A stretch of 64,000 nt of DNA from Micromonospora sp. WMMD1102 (lineage in GTDB: Bacteria > Actinomycetota > Actinomycetes > Mycobacteriales > Micromonosporaceae), in NCBI RefSeq assembly GCF_029626265.1, contig NZ_JARUBN010000001.1, forward strand, positions 4,467,001-4,531,000, read 5' to 3'. The notes beneath the pieces are model-generated. The model saw nothing but the letters and a program-made list of their open reading frames with translations. It did no database searches and was not told where the DNA came from. The translations under genes were made by a program, and so were the position numbers. Shown one piece after another: positions 32,933 to 40,977 of the stretch (its first letter is position 1; each line of letters begins with the position of its first letter).

Positions 32933-34284
32933 CCTCGGTCGGCGAGAGGCCCGGCGGCGGAGACGACATCCGTGCCCTGTGCCGTCGGTATCCGGGCCGG
33001 CTGGCCGCCGCTGTCGCGGACACCCTGGTCGTCACGGCGGACCCGCGGGCGCGCTCGGCCAGCCCGACCTACTGGGACCAGGCGCGCCGGTGGCGGGACG
33101 AGGTCACGACGGAGGCGCTGGCCCTGGCCGCCGAACCGGCGCGGACGCTGGCCGGGCAACTGGTCGAGGCTCCCGACTCGACGCGGACGTACTTCCGGCT
33201 GCGCGACGCGCTCACCCGGCTGGCCGCCCGGCCCGACGACGGCACCGAGTCGCTCTTCCGGGCGGCGTGGCGGGCCGAGGGCATGTCGCGGATCGGCTAC
33301 CACGTCGGACGGCGGTACCGGAACACCGGTGACGAGATGGCCGTGGCGGCGTTGATGCCGGCGTCGCAGGGTGGCCCTCCGGTGGCCACCGCGCAGCCGG
33401 ACGCACCGGACGGTACGACCTCGCCGGACGGCACGACCCCGCCGGTCCACCCGGCCGCCGAACGGTCACCGAACCCGCCCACCGTACTGGTCGTGGTGCC
33501 GTTCCGGGACGGCCGGGCCGACGCGGTCCGGCTCCGCAACGCGCTGGCCTGCCTGCGGGCGCTGGCCGACCAGGCGCTGCCCCGGCACCGCTACCACGTG
33601 ACGGTCGTCGAGTCGGACAGTCGACCTCGCTGGCGCGAGGCGGTGCGCCCGCTCGCGGACACCTACCTCTTCGCGCCCAAGGACGGCCCGTTCAACAAGG
33701 CGTGGACCGTGAACGTCGGTGTGCGCAACAGTCCCGTCCGGACCGACCTGGTCTGCGTGCTGGACGCCGACATCCTCGTGGACCGCCACTTCCTGCTGCG
33801 CAACGGCGCACGGTTCCTGCACGCCGGAGTCGGCGCGCTGCTTCCGTACCGGAACGCCCTCTATCTCGATCCGGCGGCGAGCCGGCACGCCATCGCGCGG
33901 CGCTGCCTGGCGGCGGCGCCCTCGGCCGGACGGGAGTCGCTGCGCGGCTTCGCGCTCCGGTCCCCCTCCGGCGGCTGCGTCTGGCTGCGCACCGAACTGT
34001 TCCACCGGGTCGGCGGCCTGGACGAACGGTTCGAAGGGTGGGGCGGCGAGGACGACGACTTCGCGATCAGGCTCGGCCTGTGGGCCGCGCTGGAGCGGTA
34101 CTCCGACACGCTGCTGCATCTGTACCACCCGCCGGCCAGGGCCGAGATCCGCGACGGCGTACCGACGAACGGGCCGTCCCGGGTGCAGTACTGGCCGACC
34201 CGGGAGATCGGTGTCATCGACCGGTACGCGCCCGGGGCCGACGCCGCCCGCCCGGACGTCCCGAGCACCGAGGAGCACGGCTGA
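32929..34284 (+). CDS. GT2/GT7C-like glycosyltransferase with N-terminal extension
   Basis: 451 aa from ATG 32929. About 170 residues without a recognised fold precede the GT-A domain. That domain has 'PTVLVVVPFRDGRADAVRLR', 'PFNKAWTVNVGVRNS', the DAD metal site near 280 ('CVLDADILVDRHFL'), and 'FEGWGGEDDDFAIRLGL' near 370-385. The WGGEDDD motif is the one used by beta-4-galactosyl- and polypeptide GalNAc-transferases for acceptor binding. A peptide Ser/Thr or sugar acceptor is plausible. It is the second transferase of the operon, and its stop shares a base with the next ATG. Confidence 0.87.
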   Translation: MTSVGERPGGGDDIRALCRRYPGRLAAAVADTLVVTADPRARSASPTYWDQARRWRDEVTTEALALAAEPARTLAGQLVEAPDSTRTYFRLRDALTRLAARPDDGTESLFRAAWRAEGMSRIGYHVGRRYRNTGDEMAVAALMPASQGGPPVATAQPDAPDGTTSPDGTTPPVHPAAERSPNPPTVLVVVPFRDGRADAVRLRNALACLRALADQALPRHRYHVTVVESDSRPRWREAVRPLADTYLFAPKDGPFNKAWTVNVGVRNSPVRTDLVCVLDADILVDRHFLLRNGARFLHAGVGALLPYRNALYLDPAASRHAIARRCLAAAPSAGRESLRGFALRSPSGGCVWLRTELFHRVGGLDERFEGWGGEDDDFAIRLGLWAALERYSDTLLHLYHPPARAEIRDGVPTNGPSRVQYWPTREIGVIDRYAPGADAARPDVPSTEEHG

Positions 34285-35204
34285 TGGAGATCGTCACGGA
34301 CCTGCGGGAACCGGAGCAGGTGCTCGGTCGGGTCGCCGACCACGGGGCGGTGCTGCTGCGGCCCGCGGACCGCTTCTCCCGCGCCGAGTTCGTCGCCCTC
34401 GGCGACGCGCTGATGCGGCCACGCTCGCACGGCACCGCGCTGGCGGAGGCCCGGGAGTTCGTGGCCGGTGACGCGACGACGACCACCGTGACGAGGGGCC
34501 GACAGGGAATCCCGCTGCACCGCGAGGCGTCGTACGTCCCCGGTTCGCCCTCGCTGCTCATGTTCTACTGCGAGCGTCCGGCGGCCGACGGCGGCGAGAC
34601 GATCGTCTGTGACGGCGTCCGGCTCCTGGCGGCCCTGCCCCGGGCGACCCGGGAGTTCGTCACCGGTGCCGAGATCCGCTGGCAACTCGACATGCCGGAC
34701 GGCAGTTGGCAGCAGATGTGCGGGGCCGACGACCCGGCGGCGGCGGTCGCCGCGATCACCGGATACGCGCCGTTCCTGATGCCCTGGGAGTCGGTGGCCG
34801 CCGACGCGGTGGGCCGGACCGTCCGGATGCGCCTGTCGACCCGGTGCGTCACGCCGGCGCTCTTCGACGGCCTACCGGCGTTCTGCAACTCCGTGCTGGT
34901 CCGGACCGGGGGCGGCGATGCCGACGACGGGCGGCGGCTGGAGCTGCGGATGGCCGACGGCACGCCGTTTCCGGCCGAGGTGCTCGGCGAGGTCGCGTCG
35001 GTCGCCGAGGAACTCACCGAGCCGGTGCCGTGGCAACCGGGTGACGTCGTCGTCGTGAACAACACGCGCGTGATGCACGGCCGACGCGGCTTTGCCGATC
35101 CGGCCCGGCGCATCCTGGTCCGGATGGGTTACCTGACGCCCGCGTCGGTCGACCGGTGGTGGCGCGCGCCAGCCGCGCCGGACCGGTCGCCGCCGGTGCG
35201 CTGA
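34284..35204 (+). CDS. TauD/SyrP-like Fe(II)/2-oxoglutarate oxygenase
   Basis: 306 aa. The iron triad is visible as His79-x-Glu81 ('GIPLHREASYVPG') and His265 ('NNTRVMHGRRGF'), and a 2-oxoglutarate-binding Arg follows in 'ARRILVRMGY'. Glu in the HxD/E position is common in clavaminate-synthase-like and SyrP-type enzymes, which hydroxylate amino-acid beta carbons. A hydroxylated residue could be the point of glycosylation. Last enzyme gene of the operon; the precursor gene follows after 176 bases. Confidence 0.9.
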   Translation: MEIVTDLREPEQVLGRVADHGAVLLRPADRFSRAEFVALGDALMRPRSHGTALAEAREFVAGDATTTTVTRGRQGIPLHREASYVPGSPSLLMFYCERPAADGGETIVCDGVRLLAALPRATREFVTGAEIRWQLDMPDGSWQQMCGADDPAAAVAAITGYAPFLMPWESVAADAVGRTVRMRLSTRCVTPALFDGLPAFCNSVLVRTGGGDADDGRRLELRMADGTPFPAEVLGEVASVAEELTEPVPWQPGDVVVVNNTRVMHGRRGFADPARRILVRMGYLTPASVDRWWRAPAAPDRSPPVR

Positions 35205-35304
35205 CCGGGCAGGGCGCCGTGCCGCAGGACCCGATGCCGGTAACTTACCCGTCCGTTGCCTGGCTGGGCCGATCCGATGATCCATACGGTTGAGGCAGCC
35301 GCGC

Positions 35305-35316
35305 GGCGGATCCGCC
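35305..35316. promoter_or_regulatory. 12-bp palindrome upstream of the precursor gene
   Basis: GGCGGATCCGCC, a perfect palindrome 64 bases before the precursor ATG, with a TACGGT (-10-like) word just upstream at 35285-35290. The 35205-35380 gap is long compared with the rest of the operon, so the precursor may have its own promoter. Weak evidence. Confidence 0.3.
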
Positions 35317-35380
35317 ATCCAGATCGTGCTCGACAGGGGCGGTTCCGACCGGACGCGGACCGGAATACGAAGGGGACAGA

Positions 35381-35611
35381 ATGAAGGTACGGGAAGACTT
35401 CGAGGCCGTCGTCCGGGATCTGTCCGGCCTGGACCTGAACGGGTTCCAGATCGATCCGCAGCGGCCGGAACTGACGCTGAGCACGCTCTCCATGTCGCCG
35501 GGAGTAACCCTGGTGGATCCGTCGCTGACCACGAAGAGCTGCACCCTGGCCTGTGGCGGTCAGGGCTGCAACTGCGTCTGTGACTCCGTCTGCCATGTGC
35601 ACGAAGGCTGA
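35381..35611 (+). CDS. Cys-rich RiPP precursor peptide (azole-type)
   Basis: 76 aa, ATG 35381 with AAGGGG seven bases upstream. Residues 1-50 are an acidic, Leu-rich leader ('VVRDLSGLDLNGFQID') followed by a Ser/Thr-rich stretch ('LTLSTLSMSPGVTLVDPS'). The core is about the last 25 residues, 'SCTLACGGQGCNCV' then 'CDSVCHVHEG', with six Cys, including a C-x-C-x-C run, plus Ser and Thr, all substrates for azoline formation. It lies directly behind the YcaO/F/SagB operon. The cleavage site is uncertain; GG at core positions 7-8 is probably within the product. No homologous known precursor is recognised. Confidence 0.85.
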   Translation: MKVREDFEAVVRDLSGLDLNGFQIDPQRPELTLSTLSMSPGVTLVDPSLTTKSCTLACGGQGCNCVCDSVCHVHEG

Positions 35612-35614
35612 TCA

Positions 35615-35669
35615 CAGGCAGCGGGAGCGCCTGTTGACCGCTCGGCCGGCCGGTCCTGAGGGCTGCCTG
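35615..35669 (+). terminator. Nested dyads after the precursor gene, possible terminator
   Basis: CAGGCAGC at 35615-35622 and GCTGCCTG at 35662-35669 are exact inverted copies; inside lies GACCG (35636-35640) against CGGTC (35651-35655). The structure starts three bases after the precursor stop and has no T-run. Confidence 0.4.
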
Positions 35670-35875
35670 GGCGGCCGGGGCACGGCGAGGACGGCGGAGC
35701 AGGACCTGGCGGTCCAGTTCACCGCCTGACCGTCGGGCGCCGCCCCGGCGCGGGCGGCCCGAGCCCGGGAAGCCGAGCCCGGGAAGCCCGAGCCGGCCTC
35801 CGGGGATGTGGTGTGCGCCGCCCTGACGCGGAGGCCGGCATCCGGCCGGGCAGGCGCGGCGGGGCGACACCGCGA

Positions 35876-35996
35876 CCTCGGGGCCCGGCTCCGAGGCGCC
35901 GCACCGTGTCGGTGCAGATTGGGGCCACGGCCACCGTCCGGCAACCCTTCGGGCCGACGCCACGAGGGCGAGGGGCAGCCGGACGGTGGCGGTGGC
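35876..35996. repeat. Hairpin repeat, right copy flanking the RiPP cluster
   Basis: Matches 18457-18582. The dyad here is CCACGGCCACCGTCCGGC (35925-35942) with GCCGGACGGTGGCGGTGG (35978-35995), one mismatch in 18 pairs. It lies between the precursor and hisG in the 35612-36024 gap, which otherwise holds a short tandem repeat of GAGCCCGGGAAGCC-type units at about 35758-35790 and no gene I can support. Confidence 0.75.
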
Positions 35997-36024
35997 TACG
36001 CCACCCCGGGCCGGACGGGCGGCG

Positions 36025-36870
36025 TCAGAGCCGGCAGGCGTGGATGTCCGTGACCAGGATCGCCCGGGCGCCGACCTCGTACAGCTCGTCCATGATCCGG
36101 TGTACGTCCCGGCGCAGCACCATCGCCTGGACCGCCACCCAGCCCTCCCGGTGCAGCGGCGAGATGGTCGGCGACTCGATCCCCGGGGTGAGCGCGGTGG
36201 CCTTCTCCAGCAGGTCGGCCCGGACGTCGTAGGCGAGCATCACGTACCGCCGGGCGACCAGCACCCCGTGCAGGCGCCGGACCAGCTGGTCCACCTGCCC
36301 GTTGGCCGGTGCACCGCTGCGGCGTACCAGTACGGCCGACGAGCGCAGGATGGGCTCGCCGATGATCACCAGACCGGCCTGCCGCAGCGTGGCACCGGTC
36401 TCCACCACGTCCGCCACCAGGTCGGCCACGCCGAGGCGTACGGCGTTCTCGACCGCGCCGTCGAGCCGGATGACCGTCGCGGTGACCCCGTGCTCGGCGA
36501 GGTATCCCTCGACCACCCCGGGATAGGCGGTGGCGATGCGCCGGTTGGCGATCTGGTCGACCGTGGCGACGGTCTCCGGCCGGGCGGCGAACCGGAAGGT
36601 CGCCGCGCCGAAGTCGAGGTCGAGCATCTCCTCGGCCGGACTGGCCGAGTCGACGAGCAGGTCCCGGCCGGTGATGCCGAGATCGAGGTCGCCGGAGCCG
36701 ACGTAGGTGGCGATGTCCTTGGGGCGCAGGTAGAAGAACTCGACGTCGTTGGCCTCGTCCCGGCAGATCAGGTCACGGTCGTCGGCGCGCTGGCGGTAGC
36801 CCGCCTCGCGCAGCATCTGGGCGGCGGGCCCGGACAGGGTGCCCTTGTTGGGAATGGCGATGCGCAGCAT
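36025..36870 (-). CDS. hisG: ATP phosphoribosyltransferase (long form)
   Basis: 281 aa; catalyses the first step of histidine synthesis, joining ATP and PRPP. 'RIAIPNKGTLSGPAAQMLRE' at the start, 'VGSGDLDLGITGRDLL', and the phosphate-binding 'VADLVADVVETGATLRQAGL' are typical. The C-terminal ~75 residues form the His-sensing regulatory domain of long-form HisG, so it should be feedback-inhibited without HisZ. It follows hisE with 120 bases between. Confidence 0.97.
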   Translation of the reverse strand: MLRIAIPNKGTLSGPAAQMLREAGYRQRADDRDLICRDEANDVEFFYLRPKDIATYVGSGDLDLGITGRDLLVDSASPAEEMLDLDFGAATFRFAARPETVATVDQIANRRIATAYPGVVEGYLAEHGVTATVIRLDGAVENAVRLGVADLVADVVETGATLRQAGLVIIGEPILRSSAVLVRRSGAPANGQVDQLVRRLHGVLVARRYVMLAYDVRADLLEKATALTPGIESPTISPLHREGWVAVQAMVLRRDVHRIMDELYEVGARAILVTDIHACRL

Positions 36871-36990
36871 CGGAAGTGCTCCTCGCAGGTCAGGGATCGA
36901 GATCGGGATCGGGCTGACGGACGCGTCCCGGCGGGGTCGACGGGCCGGCGGTGCGGCAGGGTCGACCGGTCGGGGGTACGCGGCGGGGCA

Positions 36991-37254
36991 CTACAGATGT
37001 CGGTAGACGTCCTTGAGTTCCAGGCCGGTGGCGAGCATCAGCACCTGCGCCTGGTAGAGCAGCTGGGAGATTTCCTCGGCGGCCCGTTCCGGACCCTCGT
37101 GCTCGGCGGCCATCCACGCCTCGGCCGCCTCCTCGACGACCTTCTTGCCGATCGCGTGCACGCCGCGCTCCAGCGCGGCCACCGTCGCCGAGCCGGGGGT
37201 GCCGGCCGCGGCCTTGGCCTGCAGCTCGGCGAACAGCTCCTCGAACGTCTTCAC
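36991..37254 (-). CDS. hisE: Phosphoribosyl-ATP pyrophosphatase
   Basis: 87 aa from GTG 37254; hydrolyses PR-ATP to PR-AMP, the second histidine step. '[15 protein letters not shown]' and the MazG-like metal helix '[18 protein letters not shown]' plus '[15 protein letters not shown]' identify it. As in most actinobacteria it is separate from HisI. The hisE-hisG order supports co-transcription. Confidence 0.95.
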   Translation of the reverse strand: MKTFEELFAELQAKAAAGTPGSATVAALERGVHAIGKKVVEEAAEAWMAAEHEGPERAAEEISQLLYQAQVLMLATGLELKDVYRHL

Positions 37255-37360
37255 GACATCCGATTCTGGCAGCCCACCGATCCGGTACCGGCCGCCGGGT
37301 CGGTCGGCGGCCCACCAGGTGGACCGCCGACCGGCCGGACGCACCGTCGGGCGCACCCGC

Positions 37361-38539
37361 TCAGCGCACCGTCACGGTGTGGTCGTCGAGGAACTGCGCG
37401 GTCCCGTCGGCAAGCGAGATCGCGTACCCGGTCAGGGTGTACCGGCCCGGCGGCAGCGTGACGGTGATCTTCGCCTCCCCCTGTGCCGGCCCGGCCGCGG
37501 AGAGCGTGACGAACTGGTCGCGCACGATCCGGGACCCCCGCTGGATCCGGAGCTGGGCGGTCGCCTCCGGCAGCATCCCGGCGAGGTGCACCTGGAAGCT
37601 CCGGCCGACCGTGTCGCCGTGCTGCGGCGCGATCAGCCAGACCGGGGCGAGTACCTCCGTCGCCGGGGCCCGGCGCAGCACCCCGGTGATGTCGACCCCG
37701 CCCCAGAGCCGGTCGACCGCCGACCCGTCGAGCCGCAGCCGCAGCCCGGTGACCCCGGGCGCCGCGGTGACGGTCCAGACCAGTTGCTGCACGGCCAGCC
37801 GTGCGGTGACCTCGTCGACGTCGTCGACGTCGCGGGCCGCTCCACCGAGGTCGACGGTGGCGATGCCGCCGGCGACGGTCACCGCACGCAGGTCGGTACC
37901 CTCCGGCCACGGGTTGCGGTAGTCCGGGTCCATCCCGAGCGGCCCGTCCAGCAGGTTCCGCAGCGCGGCGGTGATCCGGTCCCGGGCCGAGCCGTCGTGC
38001 AGCCAGAGCCGGTGGAACTCCCGGTAGAGCCGGGGTCGGGCCGGGTCGCCGCCGAGGTAGTAGACCGGCAGGGCGGCGGTGCCGGTGCCGGGTGCCGGGG
38101 TGCCGGTGCCGGCTCCGGCCGACGGGGCGACCGCGCCGTCCGGCGGGGTCGGGCCGGGGTGTGGGTCGCCCGGCGACGGTGCCACGGAGACCGACGGCGA
38201 CGGACCGACCGCGCCGGGGTGGGGCCGGGCCCGGTCCGAGGGGGTCGGCACCACCGTGCCGGCCAGCCCGACGACCGCCGCCGCCACGCCGAGCGTGGCG
38301 ACCGTCACCGCGCCGGCCGCCAGTGGCGACCAGCCGCCCCAGCGGCGCCGGGGAGCCGACCACTCCGGCCGGTGCCACCTGCCCGGCCGGCGCCAGCGGC
38401 GCCGGGCACCGCCGTCGCCGGCCCGGATCCGCCGTTGGATGCCGGCCAGCGCGTCCGGCCCCGGCTCGATCCGGTCGGCCTCGGCCGCGAGTACCCGGCG
38501 CAGCGTCTCCTCGTCCCCCGACAACCGCTCGGCCGTCAT
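37361..38539 (-). CDS. Membrane-anchored GerMN-domain protein, probable anti-sigma partner
   Basis: 392 aa from ATG 38539. An N-terminal cytosolic part of ~75 residues ('[20 protein letters not shown]') is followed by one transmembrane helix ('[20 protein letters not shown]'), a long Pro/Gly/Ser linker, a GerMN (sporulation/spore germination type) domain ('[20 protein letters not shown]', '[20 protein letters not shown]') and a C-terminal Gmad2-like beta domain ('[20 protein letters not shown]'). The start overlaps the sigma-factor stop (ATGA). That arrangement and topology suit a sensor that restrains the sigma factor. No ZAS Cys motif is seen. Confidence 0.82.
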   Translation of the reverse strand: MTAERLSGDEETLRRVLAAEADRIEPGPDALAGIQRRIRAGDGGARRRWRRPGRWHRPEWSAPRRRWGGWSPLAAGAVTVATLGVAAAVVGLAGTVVPTPSDRARPHPGAVGPSPSVSVAPSPGDPHPGPTPPDGAVAPSAGAGTGTPAPGTGTAALPVYYLGGDPARPRLYREFHRLWLHDGSARDRITAALRNLLDGPLGMDPDYRNPWPEGTDLRAVTVAGGIATVDLGGAARDVDDVDEVTARLAVQQLVWTVTAAPGVTGLRLRLDGSAVDRLWGGVDITGVLRRAPATEVLAPVWLIAPQHGDTVGRSFQVHLAGMLPEATAQLRIQRGSRIVRDQFVTLSAAGPAQGEAKITVTLPPGRYTLTGYAISLADGTAQFLDDHTVTVR

Positions 38540-39057
38540 CGTTCCGCCCCCAGACTCTGCTTCAGTGCGGCCAGCCCACGGAAGGTGTGGCTCTTCACCG
38601 CGCCCCGGCTGACGCCCATCAGGTCGGCCGTCTCGGCCTCCGAGAGGTCGAGGTAGTAGCGCAGCACCAGCGCCTCCCGTTGCCGGGGCGGCAGGGCACG
38701 CAGCGCGGCCATCACCGTGTCGTGCCGGAGCAGGTCGAGGGCCCCGGCCTCGGCGCTCGGCGCGCTCGCCAGCGGCCCGGCGCCGGCCAGGTACGCCGTC
38801 ACCACCCGACGGTGCCGCAGCGCCGAGCGGCAGCGGTTCAGCACACTGGTCCGCAGGTAGCCGAGCGCCCGGTCGGCGTCCCGCAGCCGGGACCAGTGCC
38901 CGTGCAGGGCGACATAGCCGTCCTGCACGATCTCCTCGGCCGCGCCCCGGTCGTGCAGGAGCAGCGTGGCGAGTCGCACCAGCGGGCGGTAGTGGGCGGC
39001 GTAGAGGCTGGTGACCGCCTCGTCGGCCGACCACTGTGCTGGTCCCGGTCGTGTCAT
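38536..39057 (-). CDS. ECF-family RNA polymerase sigma factor (SigE-like)
   Basis: 173 aa from ATG 39057 with GGAGG four bases upstream. Region 2: 'LYAAHYRPLVRLATLLLHDR' and 'AAEEIVQDGYVALH'; region 4: 'ALRALPPRQREALVLRYYLD' and 'LSEAETADLMGVSRGAVKSH'. It directs transcription in response to a surface or stress signal. It is translationally coupled to the membrane GerMN protein, and CCGGAAC repeats lie upstream. Confidence 0.92.
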   Translation of the reverse strand: MTRPGPAQWSADEAVTSLYAAHYRPLVRLATLLLHDRGAAEEIVQDGYVALHGHWSRLRDADRALGYLRTSVLNRCRSALRHRRVVTAYLAGAGPLASAPSAEAGALDLLRHDTVMAALRALPPRQREALVLRYYLDLSEAETADLMGVSRGAVKSHTFRGLAALKQSLGAER

Positions 39058-39122
39058 GGTCCTCCCGCCGGGCGGGTCGGAGACCAGTCGGGTCGTCACG
39101 ACCGCATGACGCGCGACCGCCC

Positions 39123-39170
39123 GTTCCGGTTTACCCGGCACGCCAGGTTCCGGTCTACCCGGCAGGCCGG
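39123..39170 (-). promoter_or_regulatory. Two 24-bp direct repeats with ECF-like -35 words upstream of the sigma gene
   Basis: Units at 39123-39146 and 39147-39170 differ at few positions. On the minus strand each contains CCGGAAC, matching the GGAAC core of ECF -35 elements, and they lie 66-113 bases before the sigma-factor ATG. Autoregulation is possible. The matching -10 is not clear. Confidence 0.4.
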
Positions 39171-39277
39171 GCCGGCACCAGTCGACAGGCCGCAGACCCA
39201 CCCGACCGGCTGACATCCGGACCGGATCGAGAGAGACGTCTATGGGTAGGCGTCGACGTGTGCCTATGCTGTCGGCC

Positions 39278-40135
39278 ATGGCTCGCCGATCTCTGCCGGT
39301 CGCGCTTCCGACCGCTCTCGTTGTCTTCGCGGCCCTCGCCGGCTGCGCGCCCCAGAACCAACCCGCGCCCGGTCCACCGCAGTCCGCCTGCACCAAGGCC
39401 GAGCTGAAGACCCGTACCCCGGGGAAGTTGACCATCGCCACCGACGAGCCCGCGTACGCGCCGTGGTTCGCCGACAACCTGCCGGCCAACGGCAAGGGCT
39501 TCGAGTCGGCGGTCGCGTACGAGATCGCCCAGCAGCTCGGCTTCGCCCGGATCGACGTGCAGTGGGTACGCGTCAAGTTCGAGACCGCGATCGCGCCGGG
39601 GCCGAAGGAGTTCGACTTCGACATCAACCAGTTCTCCATCACCGACGAGCGCAAGCAGGCGGTCGACATGACCTCGCCGTACTACCTGGTCCGGCAGGCC
39701 GTCGTCGCCGGGAAGGGCTCGAAGATCACCGGTAAGACCCGGCTGGCCGACCTCCAGGGCGCCAAGCTCGGCGCGCAGGTGGGCACCACCAGCTACCAGG
39801 CGATCACCGACCTGATCAAGCCGACGGTCAAGCCGCAGGTCTACAACACCAACGACGACGCCAAGAAGGCGCTACAGAACGGCCAGCTCGACGGCATCGT
39901 GGTGGACCTGCCGACCGCCTTCTACATCACCTCGGCCGAGATCAAGGACGCCACCATCGTCGGGCAGCTGCCGCAGGTCGGCGTACCGGAGACCTTCGGC
40001 CTGCTGCTCGACAAGGGCTCGCCGCTGACCGGTTGCGTGAGCGGCGCGGTCGACGCGCTGCGCGGCAGCGGCAAGCTCGAGAACCTGGAGAAGACCTGGC
40101 TCTCCGAGGTTGTCGACGTACCCGACATCACGTGA
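39278..40135 (+). CDS. Amino-acid ABC transporter substrate-binding lipoprotein
   Basis: 285 aa. Signal peptide with lipobox ('LPTALVVFAALAGC'), so it is lipid-anchored outside the membrane. The periplasmic-type SBP_bac_3 fold shows in 'GKLTIATDEPAYAPWFADN', 'FDFDINQFSITDERKQAVDM', 'GAQVGTTSYQAI' and 'GQLDGIVVDLPTAFYI', typical of Gln/Glu/polar amino-acid binders. Starts at 39242 and 39266 are possible. A TATGCT word at 39264-39269 could make the ATG at 39278 leaderless. First gene of a three-gene transporter operon. Confidence 0.92.
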   Translation: MARRSLPVALPTALVVFAALAGCAPQNQPAPGPPQSACTKAELKTRTPGKLTIATDEPAYAPWFADNLPANGKGFESAVAYEIAQQLGFARIDVQWVRVKFETAIAPGPKEFDFDINQFSITDERKQAVDMTSPYYLVRQAVVAGKGSKITGKTRLADLQGAKLGAQVGTTSYQAITDLIKPTVKPQVYNTNDDAKKALQNGQLDGIVVDLPTAFYITSAEIKDATIVGQLPQVGVPETFGLLLDKGSPLTGCVSGAVDALRGSGKLENLEKTWLSEVVDVPDIT

Positions 40136-40977
40136 GCCTGCTCGACCACCACCCCTCACCGACCGCCCGCCAGCGGACCGCCTACCGGAAACGGCAGACG
40201 GTCCGCTCGGTGCTGGTGGCCGCCGCCTCGACCGGGGTCCTCGGCACCCTGCTGGTGCTCGCGGTCACCGGCTCGCCCGGCTGGGAGCGGGTCCGCCAGT
40301 CGTTCCTGGACCCGCGGATCGGCCGGGAGGCGCTGCCGGAGGTCCTCACCGGGCTCTGGCTCAACGTCCGGCTGCTCTTCTTCTGCGCGCTCGGCGCGCT
40401 CGCCCTCGGCCTGCTGGTCGCGGTGCTGCGCACCCTGCGCGGGCCGGTCTTCTTCCCGGTCCGGGCGCTGGCCGCCGGCTACACCTACACGTTCCGCGGG
40501 CTGCCGCTGATCATCGTGATCTACGTGCTCACCTTCGGCGTGCCCGGCCTGCGGTTGCAGGGGATGCCGTCGGTACTTGTGCTCGGCGGGGCCGCCCTGG
40601 TCCTCACCTACGGCGGCTACCTGGCCGAGGTGTTCCGGGCCGGCATCGAGTCGGTCCATCCGAGCCAGCTCGCCGCCGCCCGGTCGCTCGGGCTCACCCA
40701 CCGGCAGACGATGCGGCACGTGGTGCTGCCGCAGGCGGTCCGCCGGGTCGCCCCGCCGCTGCTCAACGACGTGGTCGCGTTGCAGAAGGACGTCGGGCTG
40801 GTCTCGCTGGCCGGCCCGATCGACGCGGTACGGGCCGCGCAGATCGCCACCGCCGAGACGTTCAACTACACGCCGTACATTGTGGCGGGGGTGCTCTTCG
40901 TGCTGCTCGCCGTACCACTGATCGCGGTCACCGACTGGGTGACGCTGCGCGCCGCCCGCCGGCAGGCCGCCCGATGA
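40132..40977 (+). CDS. Amino-acid ABC transporter permease (HisMQ type)
   Basis: 281 aa from GTG 40132 (GTGA overlap). Transmembrane segments with the family EAA-loop 'EVFRAGIESVHPSQLAAARS' and 'LGLTHRQTMRHVVLPQAVRR', which docks onto the ATPase. One permease gene is present, so the channel is probably a homodimer. The substrate is set by the lipoprotein upstream. Confidence 0.93.
   Translation: MSLLDHHPSPTARQRTAYRKRQTVRSVLVAAASTGVLGTLLVLAVTGSPGWERVRQSFLDPRIGREALPEVLTGLWLNVRLLFFCALGALALGLLVAVLRTLRGPVFFPVRALAAGYTYTFRGLPLIIVIYVLTFGVPGLRLQGMPSVLVLGGAALVLTYGGYLAEVFRAGIESVHPSQLAAARSLGLTHRQTMRHVVLPQAVRRVAPPLLNDVVALQKDVGLVSLAGPIDAVRAAQIATAETFNYTPYIVAGVLFVLLAVPLIAVTDWVTLRAARRQAAR

Noticed and set aside
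35381..35611. Thiopeptide or lanthipeptide precursor
   Set aside because: The Cys-rich core looks similar, but no LanB/LanM/LanC or pyridine-forming enzyme exists in the cluster.
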